From Gammaproteobacteria bacterium (lineage in GTDB: Bacteria; Pseudomonadota; Gammaproteobacteria; Pseudomonadales; Pseudohongiellaceae), in contig PWQG01000290.1 in NCBI GenBank assembly GCA_003556835.1, positions 1 through 9,297 on the forward strand: a DNA stretch of 9,297 nucleotides. The letters are read 5' to 3'. Shown here in pieces: positions 1-5,632 of the stretch. The notes beneath the pieces are model-generated. The model saw nothing but the letters and a program-made list of their open reading frames with translations, was not told where the DNA came from and searched no databases. Position 1 is the stretch's first letter. Each line of letters opens with the position of its first letter. Both the position numbers and the translations under genes were made by a program.

Positions 1-123
1 GAGCCAGCTCTCGGTCGCGGCGATGAGTGCCTCGAGCAGTCCGGCAGGGTCGGTCACCTCGGCGCGGACGACGCCATCGAGGTCGCGGTGCATCGGCACG
101 GGCCGGGGGGTCGGGGTGGTCAT
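1..123 (-). CDS. Unknown protein, N-terminal fragment (high-GC foreign block)
   Basis: Reading the minus strand from an ATG at 123-121 gives an open frame of 41 codons that runs off the window edge. It begins MTTPTPRPVPMHRDLDG and ends here in LIAATESWL. Its start overlaps the stop of the upstream minus-strand frame in an ATGA arrangement, the usual sign of translational coupling, which supports both frames as genuine. The codons end almost always in G or C, unlike the ribA-to-PTPS operon to the right and more like an actinobacterium. I do not recognise the family. Only the N-terminus is present, so no function is offered. Confidence 0.45.
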   Translation of the reverse strand, partial: MTTPTPRPVPMHRDLDGVVRAEVTDPAGLLEALIAATESWL

Positions 124-554
124 GGCTGCTCCGGTGGCTGGCTGCGGGCGTGTCGCTGGTCCCGGCGAGCGCGTCGCTGCCAGCTGAGCTGGGCCGGTCC
201 CTGCAGCGCTCCCTGCAGCCCGGCGACCTGCTGAAGCGTCGCCGCGTAGGCGGCCTGCAGGTCGTCGGGAGCATGGGGCTCCAGCCGACCCAGCATCGTG
301 CGCAGGTGGGACACCGCTGCATCCAGCGCGAGGACGGCCTCGTCCAGGGCCGGATCGTCCGACCGGCGCAGCGCACGACGGGAGCTTCGCGAGCCGAGTG
401 CCTGCACGTCACGCTCCAGGTCAGCAAGCTGCTGCCACGAGGTGGCGAGCTCCGCGCGGGCGAGTGCCTGCAGCTGCGTTGTGACCATCGGCGCCAGTCG
501 CGCCCGGTCGGGCGCGTCAAGCTGCCTGAGTCGGTCGGCGGCTGCGGTGAGCAA
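120..554 (-). CDS. Unknown Ala/Leu/Gln-rich helical protein, possibly N-terminally truncated
   Basis: This is a 144-codon frame from a TTG at 554. It is rich in Ala, Leu, Arg, Gln and Asp, with no Cys, no signal peptide and no membrane segment. The composition and spacing of leucines suggest a mostly helical, perhaps coiled-coil protein (for example around ADLERDVQALG), ending in a basic, Gln/Pro-rich tail. It overlaps the next minus-strand frame by ATGA. Codon use is strongly GC-biased at third positions. The start is doubtful: the frame meets an in-frame TGA only five codons upstream, and that stretch lies at the junction with the ribA fragment, so the true N-terminus may have been cut off. 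I do not recognise a family. It belongs to the foreign block rather than to the gammaproteobacterial operon beside it. Confidence 0.45.
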   Translation of the reverse strand: MLTAAADRLRQLDAPDRARLAPMVTTQLQALARAELATSWQQLADLERDVQALGSRSSRRALRRSDDPALDEAVLALDAAVSHLRTMLGRLEPHAPDDLQAAYAATLQQVAGLQGALQGPAQLSWQRRARRDQRHARSQPPEQP

Positions 555-953
555 CTCGATCGTTCAATGGCAATGGTGGCGCGGGCCGGTACCGGCGTGA
601 TTCTCTATCTGCGCCAGGAAGGCCGCGGTATCGGTCTGCTGGAAAAGCTGCGAGCCTATAATCTGCAGGATCAGGGCTTTGATACGGTCGATGCCAACCT
701 GATGCTGGGTCACGAGGCGGACGGGCGGGACTACTCGCTGGCCGCACTGATCCTGGAAGAGCTGGGTGTGAGCTCCGTGCGACTGATCACCAACAACCCG
801 GCCAAGATCAGTGCCCTGCAGGATTGTGGTATCGATGTGTCGGAGCGGGTGTCGCTGGAAGTGGCAGCCAATGCGGACAATGCCGACTACCTGTTGACCA
901 AGGTGCAGCGTATGGATCATCTTCTGCAACTCAAGCCCGCCAGTTCGCAGTGA
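543..953 (+). pseudogene. ribA: GTP cyclohydrolase II, 3' fragment (N-terminus replaced at a junction)
   Basis: The family opens the imidazole ring of GTP, releasing formate and pyrophosphate to give the diamino-pyrimidinone ribosyl phosphate that starts riboflavin synthesis. About 136 residues of a roughly 200-residue enzyme are present, beginning at CGEQLDRSM, which matches the end of the zinc motif (CDCGxQL in relatives). The catalytic tyrosine is visible in ILYLRQEGRGIG, followed by LRAYNLQDQGFDTVDAN, the Asp and Arg of ADGRD, and the ribA signature LITNNPAK, ending in a DHLLQL tail. The first two zinc cysteines and the N-terminal domain are absent. Upstream, the frame stays open into high-GC DNA with no ribA similarity, so the long open frame is an artefact. 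Marked pseudogene because it is incomplete as it stands; if the junction is an assembly error, the real gene is intact. It lies 4 bases before the reductase, so it heads an operon. Confidence 0.85.
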
Positions 954-957
954 GTTC

Positions 958-1686
958 ATGAATCACAATCAACGCATTGAGCAATGGCTGGTCAGTGCCC
1001 AGCAGGAATTTCACACAACCGTTCCCAAAGAGGACGGGCAACGCCCCCATGTGACCTTGTGCTACGCCCAGAGCTGGGACGGCAGCATCACCACCGATCC
1101 CGGCGAGACGGTTGCGCTCAGCAGTGACGCCGGCATGCGTATGACACATCAGTTGCGCAGCCTGCATGACGGCATCCTGGTCGGTATCGGCACCGTTCTG
1201 GCCGATGACCCCCGCCTCAACGTACGCGAGTGGACCGGCAACGATCCGCAGCCCATTGTCATGGACAGCCAATTGCGCATGCCTCCCTCCAGCCGACTGT
1301 GCCAGAACGGTGAGCAACGCTGCTGGGTGCTGACCACCCCGGCTGCGGCCACCGAGCGCAGCGACTGCGATCTGATTGTTGTGCCCGGTGACGCGGACGG
1401 ACACGTGAACCTGAAGGCGGCACTGGAGGCGCTGCACGAGCGCGGCATTCGCAGCCTGATGGTGGAAGGGGGCGCGGCCGTGATCACGGCCTTTCTGCGG
1501 GCCCATCTGGCCGATGCCGTCGTGCTCACCGTGGCACCCGTGTTCATCGGTGGTTACAACGCCATTGGCCGGCTGGGTGAACAGGACAGGTCATCCTTCC
1601 CGCATATTACGCCGCTGCACAGTCAGCAACTGGAGGACGAACTGATTGTATGGGGATCGCTCCACTACAGAGGCGAAACCGGATGA
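958..1686 (+). CDS. RibD C-terminal-type pyrimidine reductase, stand-alone
   Basis: This 242-residue protein has the RibD reductase domain (dihydrofolate-reductase-like fold), which in riboflavin synthesis reduces the ribosylamino side chain of the pyrimidine with NADPH. Visible family motifs are the first strand and loop (LCYAQSWDGSIT, Asp41-Gly42), GIGTVLADDPRLNVR at about 76-90, and VEGGAAVI with Glu170-Gly171-Gly172, followed by LADAVVLTVAPVFIGG. The zinc-binding deaminase domain that precedes it in bacterial RibD is missing. In its place are about 30 polar residues with no recognisable domain. The layout resembles archaeal and fungal reductases, which act before deamination. The start at 958 has only a weak ribosome site but lies just 4 bases after the ribA stop. 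Its stop overlaps the next start (ATGA at 1683-1686). Its true substrate is not established; the neighbours suggest the GTP cyclohydrolase II product or a derivative. Confidence 0.85.
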   Translation: MNHNQRIEQWLVSAQQEFHTTVPKEDGQRPHVTLCYAQSWDGSITTDPGETVALSSDAGMRMTHQLRSLHDGILVGIGTVLADDPRLNVREWTGNDPQPIVMDSQLRMPPSSRLCQNGEQRCWVLTTPAAATERSDCDLIVVPGDADGHVNLKAALEALHERGIRSLMVEGGAAVITAFLRAHLADAVVLTVAPVFIGGYNAIGRLGEQDRSSFPHITPLHSQQLEDELIVWGSLHYRGETG

Positions 1687-2699
1687 GTAGTGATACCGCC
1701 ACAACCAGGGCATCACAACTCTGGTTTACAGAACCGCTGCAGGTAGAGGTGCGGGAGGCGACCCTGCCGGCTCCGGGGCCGGAGCGGCTGTTGGTGAAGA
1801 CCCGTTACTCGGCGGTGAGCGCGGGCACCGAGCTTTTGGCCTATCGGGGACATTTGCCCCGGTCGATGGCGCTGGACAGCTCACTGGAATCCCTGCAACA
1901 GCTTTCCGATTACCCTCTGCAGTACGGCTACGCCTGTGTTGGGGAAGTGCAGCAGGTCGGCAGTGAGGTTGATCCGGACTGGATCGGGCGCCAGGTGTTT
2001 TCTTTCCAGCCGCATGCCAGCCATTTCCTTGCCAGCCCGGAAGAACTGAAAATCGTGCCCGGGGGCTTTTCCGCGCAAGCCGCTGTATTCCTGCCCAATA
2101 TGGAAACCGCCGTCAACCTGGTACAGGACGGCCGTCCATTGCTGGGTGAGCGGGTTGTGGTGCTGGGCCAGGGCATTGTCGGTCTGCTGCTGACATCGCT
2201 GTTGGCGCGTCATCCGCTGGTGGAACTGGTTGCCGTCGAGGGTCGACCCGAGCGCCAGGAGCTGGCGCGGCATCTTGGTGCTGATACGGTCCTCACTCCG
2301 GAAGGGGCCGCCGCGCAGGTGAGCGACGCTGACCTCATTTACGAGGTGAGCGGCCAGCCGGAAGCCCTCAACCTGGCCATTGATCTGAGTGGCTATGCCA
2401 GTCGAATCGTCATCGGGAGCTGGTATGGCAGCAAGGCCGTGCCCATTGACCTTGGCGGGGCGGCCCATCGCAATCGCCTGCAACTGATCACGAGTCAGGT
2501 CAGCAGCGTTGACCCGGTATTGAGCGGACGCTGGGATAAACAGCGCCGCTTTCACCTGGCCTGGGAGATGATCCGCCGGATCGATCCGACACAACTCATC
2601 ACGCATTCCCGGCCGCTAGACGAAGCTGGAAGCCTGTACCAACAACTGCATGAAGGTGAATCCGGCCTCGTGCAAGCATTGTTTCATTACCCGGATTGA
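1683..2699 (+). CDS. Medium-chain dehydrogenase/reductase, alcohol dehydrogenase-like, apparently zinc-poor
   Basis: This 338-residue soluble protein has the two-domain MDR fold: a GroES-like N-terminal domain and a Rossmann domain. The N-terminal part shows YSAVSAGTELL, where classical zinc alcohol dehydrogenases carry the first catalytic cysteine. It then shows GYACVGEV and a QPHASHF segment typical of the related zinc-binding dehydrogenase-like branch that includes bacteriochlorophyllide dehydrogenases. The Rossmann loop is VVVLGQGIVGLL, with Gly162, Gly164 and Gly167. The four-cysteine structural zinc lobe is absent. I chose the ATG at 1683 because it overlaps the reductase stop in ATGA; an in-frame ATG at 1650 would add 12 residues lying inside the reductase gene. 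It probably oxidises or reduces an intermediate made by its operon partners with NAD(P)H, but the substrate cannot be read from sequence. Confidence 0.8.
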   Translation: MSSDTATTRASQLWFTEPLQVEVREATLPAPGPERLLVKTRYSAVSAGTELLAYRGHLPRSMALDSSLESLQQLSDYPLQYGYACVGEVQQVGSEVDPDWIGRQVFSFQPHASHFLASPEELKIVPGGFSAQAAVFLPNMETAVNLVQDGRPLLGERVVVLGQGIVGLLLTSLLARHPLVELVAVEGRPERQELARHLGADTVLTPEGAAAQVSDADLIYEVSGQPEALNLAIDLSGYASRIVIGSWYGSKAVPIDLGGAAHRNRLQLITSQVSSVDPVLSGRWDKQRRFHLAWEMIRRIDPTQLITHSRPLDEAGSLYQQLHEGESGLVQALFHYPD

Positions 2700-2709
2700 C
2701 AGGAAGCCT

Positions 2710-3090
2710 ATGTATACCGTTGCCGTCACCCAGGATTTCATCGCCAACCACTTCCTCATTGGAGGGGATTGGGGCGACGAGAATTACCCGCATGCCCATC
2801 ACTACGTGGCGGAAGTCCGAATTGAAAGCGACACCCTCAACCAGCACGGCTATCTGGTGGATATCGTGGAGATCGAGGCGGCGCTGGACGAAGTGGTGAA
2901 ATACTTCCGCGACAGCATGCTCAACGACAAGCCGGAATTTGCCGGCCTCAACCCCAGCCTGGAGCATTTCAGCCGGATACTGGCGGAGAAACTGCTGGCC
3001 GGCATCACGCCACCCGGAGGCGGCGCCCTGACCGTGAAGCTGTGGGAAAATGACACTTGCTGGGCGGCCTTCCGGCATCCGTTCGGCTAA
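2710..3090 (+). CDS. Divergent 6-pyruvoyl-tetrahydropterin synthase / QueD-fold protein
   Basis: This 126-residue protein is the right length for the tunnelling-fold PTPS/QueD family, which acts on dihydroneopterin triphosphate. The zinc triad is recognisable: His14 in DFIANHFL, and His28 and His30 in PHAHHY (relatives have HGH). GYLVDIVEIEAAL matches the family strand and helix around Asp51. NPSLEHF matches NPTxE, keeping substrate-contact Glu85, and VKLWEND keeps the late family glutamate, Glu113. Two features are odd. The catalytic cysteine four residues before the second zinc histidine is Glu24. The Asp-His pair before LND appears as Arg67-Asp68. So it is unlikely to be a standard QueD or PTPS. 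A cysteine-to-glutamate change is known in PTPS-III proteins that feed folate synthesis. An AGGA ribosome site lies 5 bases before the ATG. It is the last gene of the operon, 10 bases after the dehydrogenase. Confidence 0.8.
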   Translation: MYTVAVTQDFIANHFLIGGDWGDENYPHAHHYVAEVRIESDTLNQHGYLVDIVEIEAALDEVVKYFRDSMLNDKPEFAGLNPSLEHFSRILAEKLLAGITPPGGGALTVKLWENDTCWAAFRHPFG

Positions 3091-3134
3091 GGAACCTCTG
3101 AACAACTCTCCCGGAGTTTACGATTAGAGGTTCC
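3091..3134. repeat. Stop-to-stop inverted repeat between convergent genes
   Basis: GGAACCTCT at 3091-3099 is perfectly inverted as AGAGGTTCC at 3126-3134. Inside lies a second stem, AACTC (3104-3108) and GAGTT (3114-3118), around a five-base loop. The element fills the whole gap between the PTPS stop (ends 3090) and the RIO kinase stop (begins 3135). It could fold on either strand and end both transcripts, but no T-run follows on either side, so it is not a textbook intrinsic terminator. A dispersed REP-like or miniature-element repeat is an equally good reading. Confidence 0.6.
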
Positions 3135-3992
3135 CTAATACCCCGATTCGGACTCGGATTCGTAGGCAATGCGTTCGGCTTCCTCTTCCCGGGCATGCTC
3201 TATGACCGCCATCAGGTCTTCCAGGTCGGCACTGGCGGTGGGATGCTCGAAGCGCCCGGTCAGCACGCTGTCCGGATGCAATTCACCACTCTCGTACAGT
3301 GACCAGATCTCCCTGGCGTAATCGCTCTCCAGCAGCGTCGGGTCGAAACGCGCAAACCAGCGGCGCATATTATCGACATCACGTTCCAGCATTCTTTCTG
3401 CGCTGTTATTGCCAGCGGCATTGACCGCCTGCGGCAGATCGATGATGACCGGCCCGTCCCGGTCCACCAGCACATTGAACGGGGACAGGTCGCCGTGGAC
3501 CAGCCCCGCGCATAGCATACGTACGATTTCAGCGATGATCCGACCGTGATATTCACGCGCGCGCTCCGGATCCAGTGCCATCTGTCCAAGCTGTGGTGCC
3601 ACGTCGCCCTCTTCGTCCGTGATCAGTTCCATCAGCAACACGCCATCGACAAAGGACAGGGGTTCCGGTACCCGCACGCCGGCCGCATCCAACAGACGCA
3701 GGGCTTCGACTTCCGCATTGAGCCAGGCCTGCTCCTGTTCCTTCTGTCCATAGCGGGTTTTCCGGTTCATGGCCCGGTTGCGGCGGCTGTTGCGGCCACC
3801 ACGGCCTTCCTGGTACTGGACGGCCTGCTTGAAGCTGCGTTTCGAGCTCTCCTTGAACACTTTGGCACAGCGCCGCTCGTCGCCGTAGCGTACAATATAT
3901 ACTTGCGCTTCCTTACCGCTCATCAGGTGACCGATGACCTCGTCGATCAGACCGTCATCAATGAGGGGTTGCAGGCGTTTCGGGACTTTCAT
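3135..3992 (-). CDS. RIO-type serine/threonine protein kinase (PA4780-like)
   Basis: This 285-residue cytoplasmic kinase is of the bacterial RIO1 group. Reading from the ATG at 3992, the nucleotide loop is SGKEAQVY (25-32), the phosphate-anchoring lysine is Lys44 in CAKVFK, the catalytic loop is HGDLSPFNVLV with Asp168 and Asn173, and the metal-binding IDLPQ holds Asp185 in place of DFG. All catalytic residues are present, so it should be active. Between lysine and catalytic loop lies a very basic segment (about 63-80, GRGGRNSRRNRAMNRKTR), common in this subfamily and suited to binding nucleic acid or ribosomes. The C-terminus is acidic and serine-rich. The related Pseudomonas kinase PA4780 is a known active kinase; the target here is unknown. 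It is a single gene, convergent with the PTPS operon and divergent from the Crp/Fnr gene, with no obvious functional link to either. Confidence 0.9.
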   Translation of the reverse strand: MKVPKRLQPLIDDGLIDEVIGHLMSGKEAQVYIVRYGDERRCAKVFKESSKRSFKQAVQYQEGRGGRNSRRNRAMNRKTRYGQKEQEQAWLNAEVEALRLLDAAGVRVPEPLSFVDGVLLMELITDEEGDVAPQLGQMALDPERAREYHGRIIAEIVRMLCAGLVHGDLSPFNVLVDRDGPVIIDLPQAVNAAGNNSAERMLERDVDNMRRWFARFDPTLLESDYAREIWSLYESGELHPDSVLTGRFEHPTASADLEDLMAVIEHAREEEAERIAYESESESGY

Positions 3993-4186
3993 GAACAGGG
4001 GGCCTCTGGAAGCGTATGTGTCCGGGATTCTCGCATTGTGGGCGCTTTTTCACCAGTTTTACCGGATCTTGTTGTGCAAAACCGGCATCCGCGCGTTTTT
4101 TTGTTTTCTTATGTGCGGTACCGTACAGATAGTCGGTGGGCCGGGCATTACACTCCGTTTTTCTGGAAGCCACGGAGGTAGTTGAT
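3993..4186. promoter_or_regulatory. Divergent control region between RIO kinase and Crp/Fnr genes
   Basis: These 194 bases must hold the promoters of both flanking genes. They contain a T-rich stretch (about 4096-4110) and a 16-base imperfect palindrome at 4112-4127, listed separately. A strong GGAGG at 4174-4178, 8 bases before the ATG at 4187, sets the regulator start. I found no convincing paired -35 and -10 boxes on either strand. Confidence 0.5.
4112..4127. promoter_or_regulatory. Candidate Crp/Fnr-family operator (TGT-N10-ACA palindrome)
   Basis: TGTGCGGTACCGTACA is symmetric at seven of eight base pairs. It has the outer TGT/ACA bases and spacing of the Crp consensus (TGTGA-N6-TCACA), although the fifth bases differ. 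It lies 59 bases before the start of a Crp/Fnr-family gene, so autoregulation is a natural guess. One site alone could occur by chance. Confidence 0.35.
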
Positions 4187-4930
4187 ATGGGCACGGAATA
4201 TGCTCCACAAATAAACGCTTCGAGGCCGGAAGACAATCACTTATTGGCTGCGTTGCGACCTGAGAGCATCGCGCGTCTGCGCCCTCACCTCAAATATGTC
4301 GAGCTTTCACTGGGGGAAGTCCTCTACGAGCCGGGTGTGGAAATGCATCATGTGTTTTTTCCGCTCAATTGCATCATTTCCCTGCTCTACGTTACCTACG
4401 AAGGCGAATCCGCCGAAATCTCCGTGGTTGGCAATGAAGGTTTGCTGGGTGTATCCCTGTTCATGGGCGGAGAGAGCACCTCGAGCCGGGCCGTGGTGCA
4501 AAGCGCAGGGGCAGCCTACAGTCTGCCACGCCATGTGCTGAAGGAAGAATTCGGCCGACATGGCGGAATGATGGAACTGCTGCTGCATTACACGCAGGCA
4601 CTGATCACCCAGATGGCGCAGACTGCCGTTTGCAACCGGCATCACTCCGTCGATCAGCAATTATGCCGCTGGTTGTTGCTGTCACTTGATCGACTCCCCG
4701 GGAATCGTCTGTTAATGACCCAGGAGTTGATCTCCAATATGCTGGGTGTGCGCCGTGAAGGGGTGACCGAGGCTGCCGGGAAGCTGCAAAAACTTGGTGT
4801 GATCAGCTATTCGCGGGGCAAGATCGAGGTGCTGGATCGACCGCAACTGGAGCGCCTGAGTTGTGAATGTTACGCCGTTGTAAAAAGGGAAAGTGACCGC
4901 TTGTTGAACTATACACCGGGAAAGAGTTAG
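4187..4930 (+). CDS. Crp/Fnr-family transcriptional regulator
   Basis: This 247-residue DNA-binding regulator has an N-terminal cyclic-nucleotide-binding-like beta-barrel at about 25-145 (LSLGEVLYEPGVEMHHVFFP, then ISVVGNEGLLGVSLFMGG) and a dimer helix. It ends in a winged helix-turn-helix from about 177 to 225 (MTQELISNMLGVRREGVTEA, then GVISYSRGKIEVLDRPQLE). It lacks the N-terminal cysteine cluster of oxygen-sensing Fnr. The phosphate-binding segment reads GNEGLLGVSLF where Crp has its GE and RxS motifs, so cAMP binding is doubtful and the signal is unknown. The ATG at 4187 was chosen for its GGAGG site; an earlier in-frame ATG at 4136 has no such site and would add a tail that looks non-coding. 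It is followed after 99 bases by the PAS and CheB-CheR genes on the same strand, and proteins of this branch are plausible regulators of such signalling genes. Confidence 0.85.
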   Translation: MGTEYAPQINASRPEDNHLLAALRPESIARLRPHLKYVELSLGEVLYEPGVEMHHVFFPLNCIISLLYVTYEGESAEISVVGNEGLLGVSLFMGGESTSSRAVVQSAGAAYSLPRHVLKEEFGRHGGMMELLLHYTQALITQMAQTAVCNRHHSVDQQLCRWLLLSLDRLPGNRLLMTQELISNMLGVRREGVTEAAGKLQKLGVISYSRGKIEVLDRPQLERLSCECYAVVKRESDRLLNYTPGKS

Positions 4931-4976
4931 TGCTGTTCAAGCTCGACCATTCCGGATTGCACGTCACGCCAGCACT

Positions 4977-4994
4977 CACAGTCATGATACTGTG
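4977..4994. promoter_or_regulatory. Candidate operator upstream of the PAS gene (CACAGT-N6-ACTGTG)
   Basis: A perfect 6-base inverted repeat with a 6-base spacer, itself nearly symmetric (TCATGA at its centre), lies in the 99-base gap between the Crp/Fnr stop and the PAS start. Its position fits a repressor or activator site controlling the PAS and CheB-CheR genes. It differs from the TGT-N10-ACA site before the Crp/Fnr gene, so the two need not bind the same protein. A small hairpin in the leader RNA is the alternative. No clear -35/-10 pair was found nearby. Confidence 0.3.
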
Positions 4995-5029
4995 CAAAGA
5001 ATCTACTGAAATGCCCCGGAGGCTACTTC

Positions 5030-5632
5030 GTGTCCTACCTCAATGAATCCGACAGGAAAGCGCTGATCCTGCGGCGCAACGCCGAGAATCGACTCAGGAT
5101 GGGATCTGCTCCAGTATTGGGTGGTGCTCCGCTGAACAAGGATGCCTTGTCCCTCCTGTACTCAATGGCGCGTGATCCCAAGCGCAGCAGCGAGGCGCTC
5201 GGTCTGCTACAGGAACTGCAGGTCCACCAGGTGGAACTTGACCTGCAACGCGAAGAGCTCGAAAACAGTGAGCGCGAGATGCGCTACGAGTTGACCCTGC
5301 ACCGTGCGCTGTTTGAGTTGACACCTGTCGTCAGCCTGGTTTTGACCCGGGAGGGTCGGATCATCGAGGCCAATCCGGCGGCCGCCTGGCTGTTGCGCAC
5401 CAGGCATGGTGAGATGCTGGGCCAGATGCTGAATGACTTCCTCAAGCAGGAAAGTCGTGCGCCCTGGAGTGAGCTGCTGGGCAAGCTGGAAGCCGGCGAG
5501 CAGGCCGCCAGTTGCGAGGTGCTGGTTGATGCCGGCAGCAACAAAGCCGTCACACTGGAGCTTAGCGGACATTTCCTGCCGGAAACCGGCGTGTTGCTTT
5601 TCGGGGTCGTGAGTCCGGTGAGTCCGTCTTGA
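5030..5632 (+). CDS. Small PAS-domain protein paired with CheB-CheR
   Basis: This 200-residue soluble protein starts at GTG 5030. GGAGG at 5018-5022, 7 bases before, fixes that start, and no nearby ATG is as well placed. Residues about 55-92 form an amphipathic coiled coil (EALGLLQELQVHQVELDLQR, then EELENSEREM), a segment I recognise from PAS proteins encoded next to CheB/CheR/PAS fusions. A single PAS domain follows at about 95-195 (LTREGRIIEANPAAAWLL), which could bind a small ligand or cofactor or form dimers. There is no kinase, cyclase or receiver domain, so it cannot signal alone. Its TGA at 5630-5632 directly abuts the ATG of the next gene, implying coupled translation and probably physical partnership, with the coiled coil as the likely contact with the fusion protein. 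Confidence 0.8.
   Translation: MSYLNESDRKALILRRNAENRLRMGSAPVLGGAPLNKDALSLLYSMARDPKRSSEALGLLQELQVHQVELDLQREELENSEREMRYELTLHRALFELTPVVSLVLTREGRIIEANPAAAWLLRTRHGEMLGQMLNDFLKQESRAPWSELLGKLEAGEQAASCEVLVDAGSNKAVTLELSGHFLPETGVLLFGVVSPVSPS

Noticed and set aside
27..542. In-frame plus-strand extension of ribA upstream of the conserved region
   Set aside because: It shows no GTP cyclohydrolase II motifs, is very rich in Arg, Gly and Ser, and lies opposite a better high-GC coding frame; it is open only because of base composition.
1881..2606. 241-codon minus-strand open frame opposite the dehydrogenase
   Set aside because: The plus strand encodes a clear MDR protein with operon coupling; the antisense frame has no family features.
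4096..4110. T-rich stretch as an intrinsic terminator
   Set aside because: No GC-rich hairpin precedes it, and it lies in a divergent promoter region where no transcript needs to end; an AT-rich promoter element is more likely.
4136..4186. Earlier ATG start for the Crp/Fnr regulator
   Set aside because: The ATG at 4187 has a strong GGAGG site 8 bases upstream, whereas the one at 4136 has none and sits just after the candidate operator.
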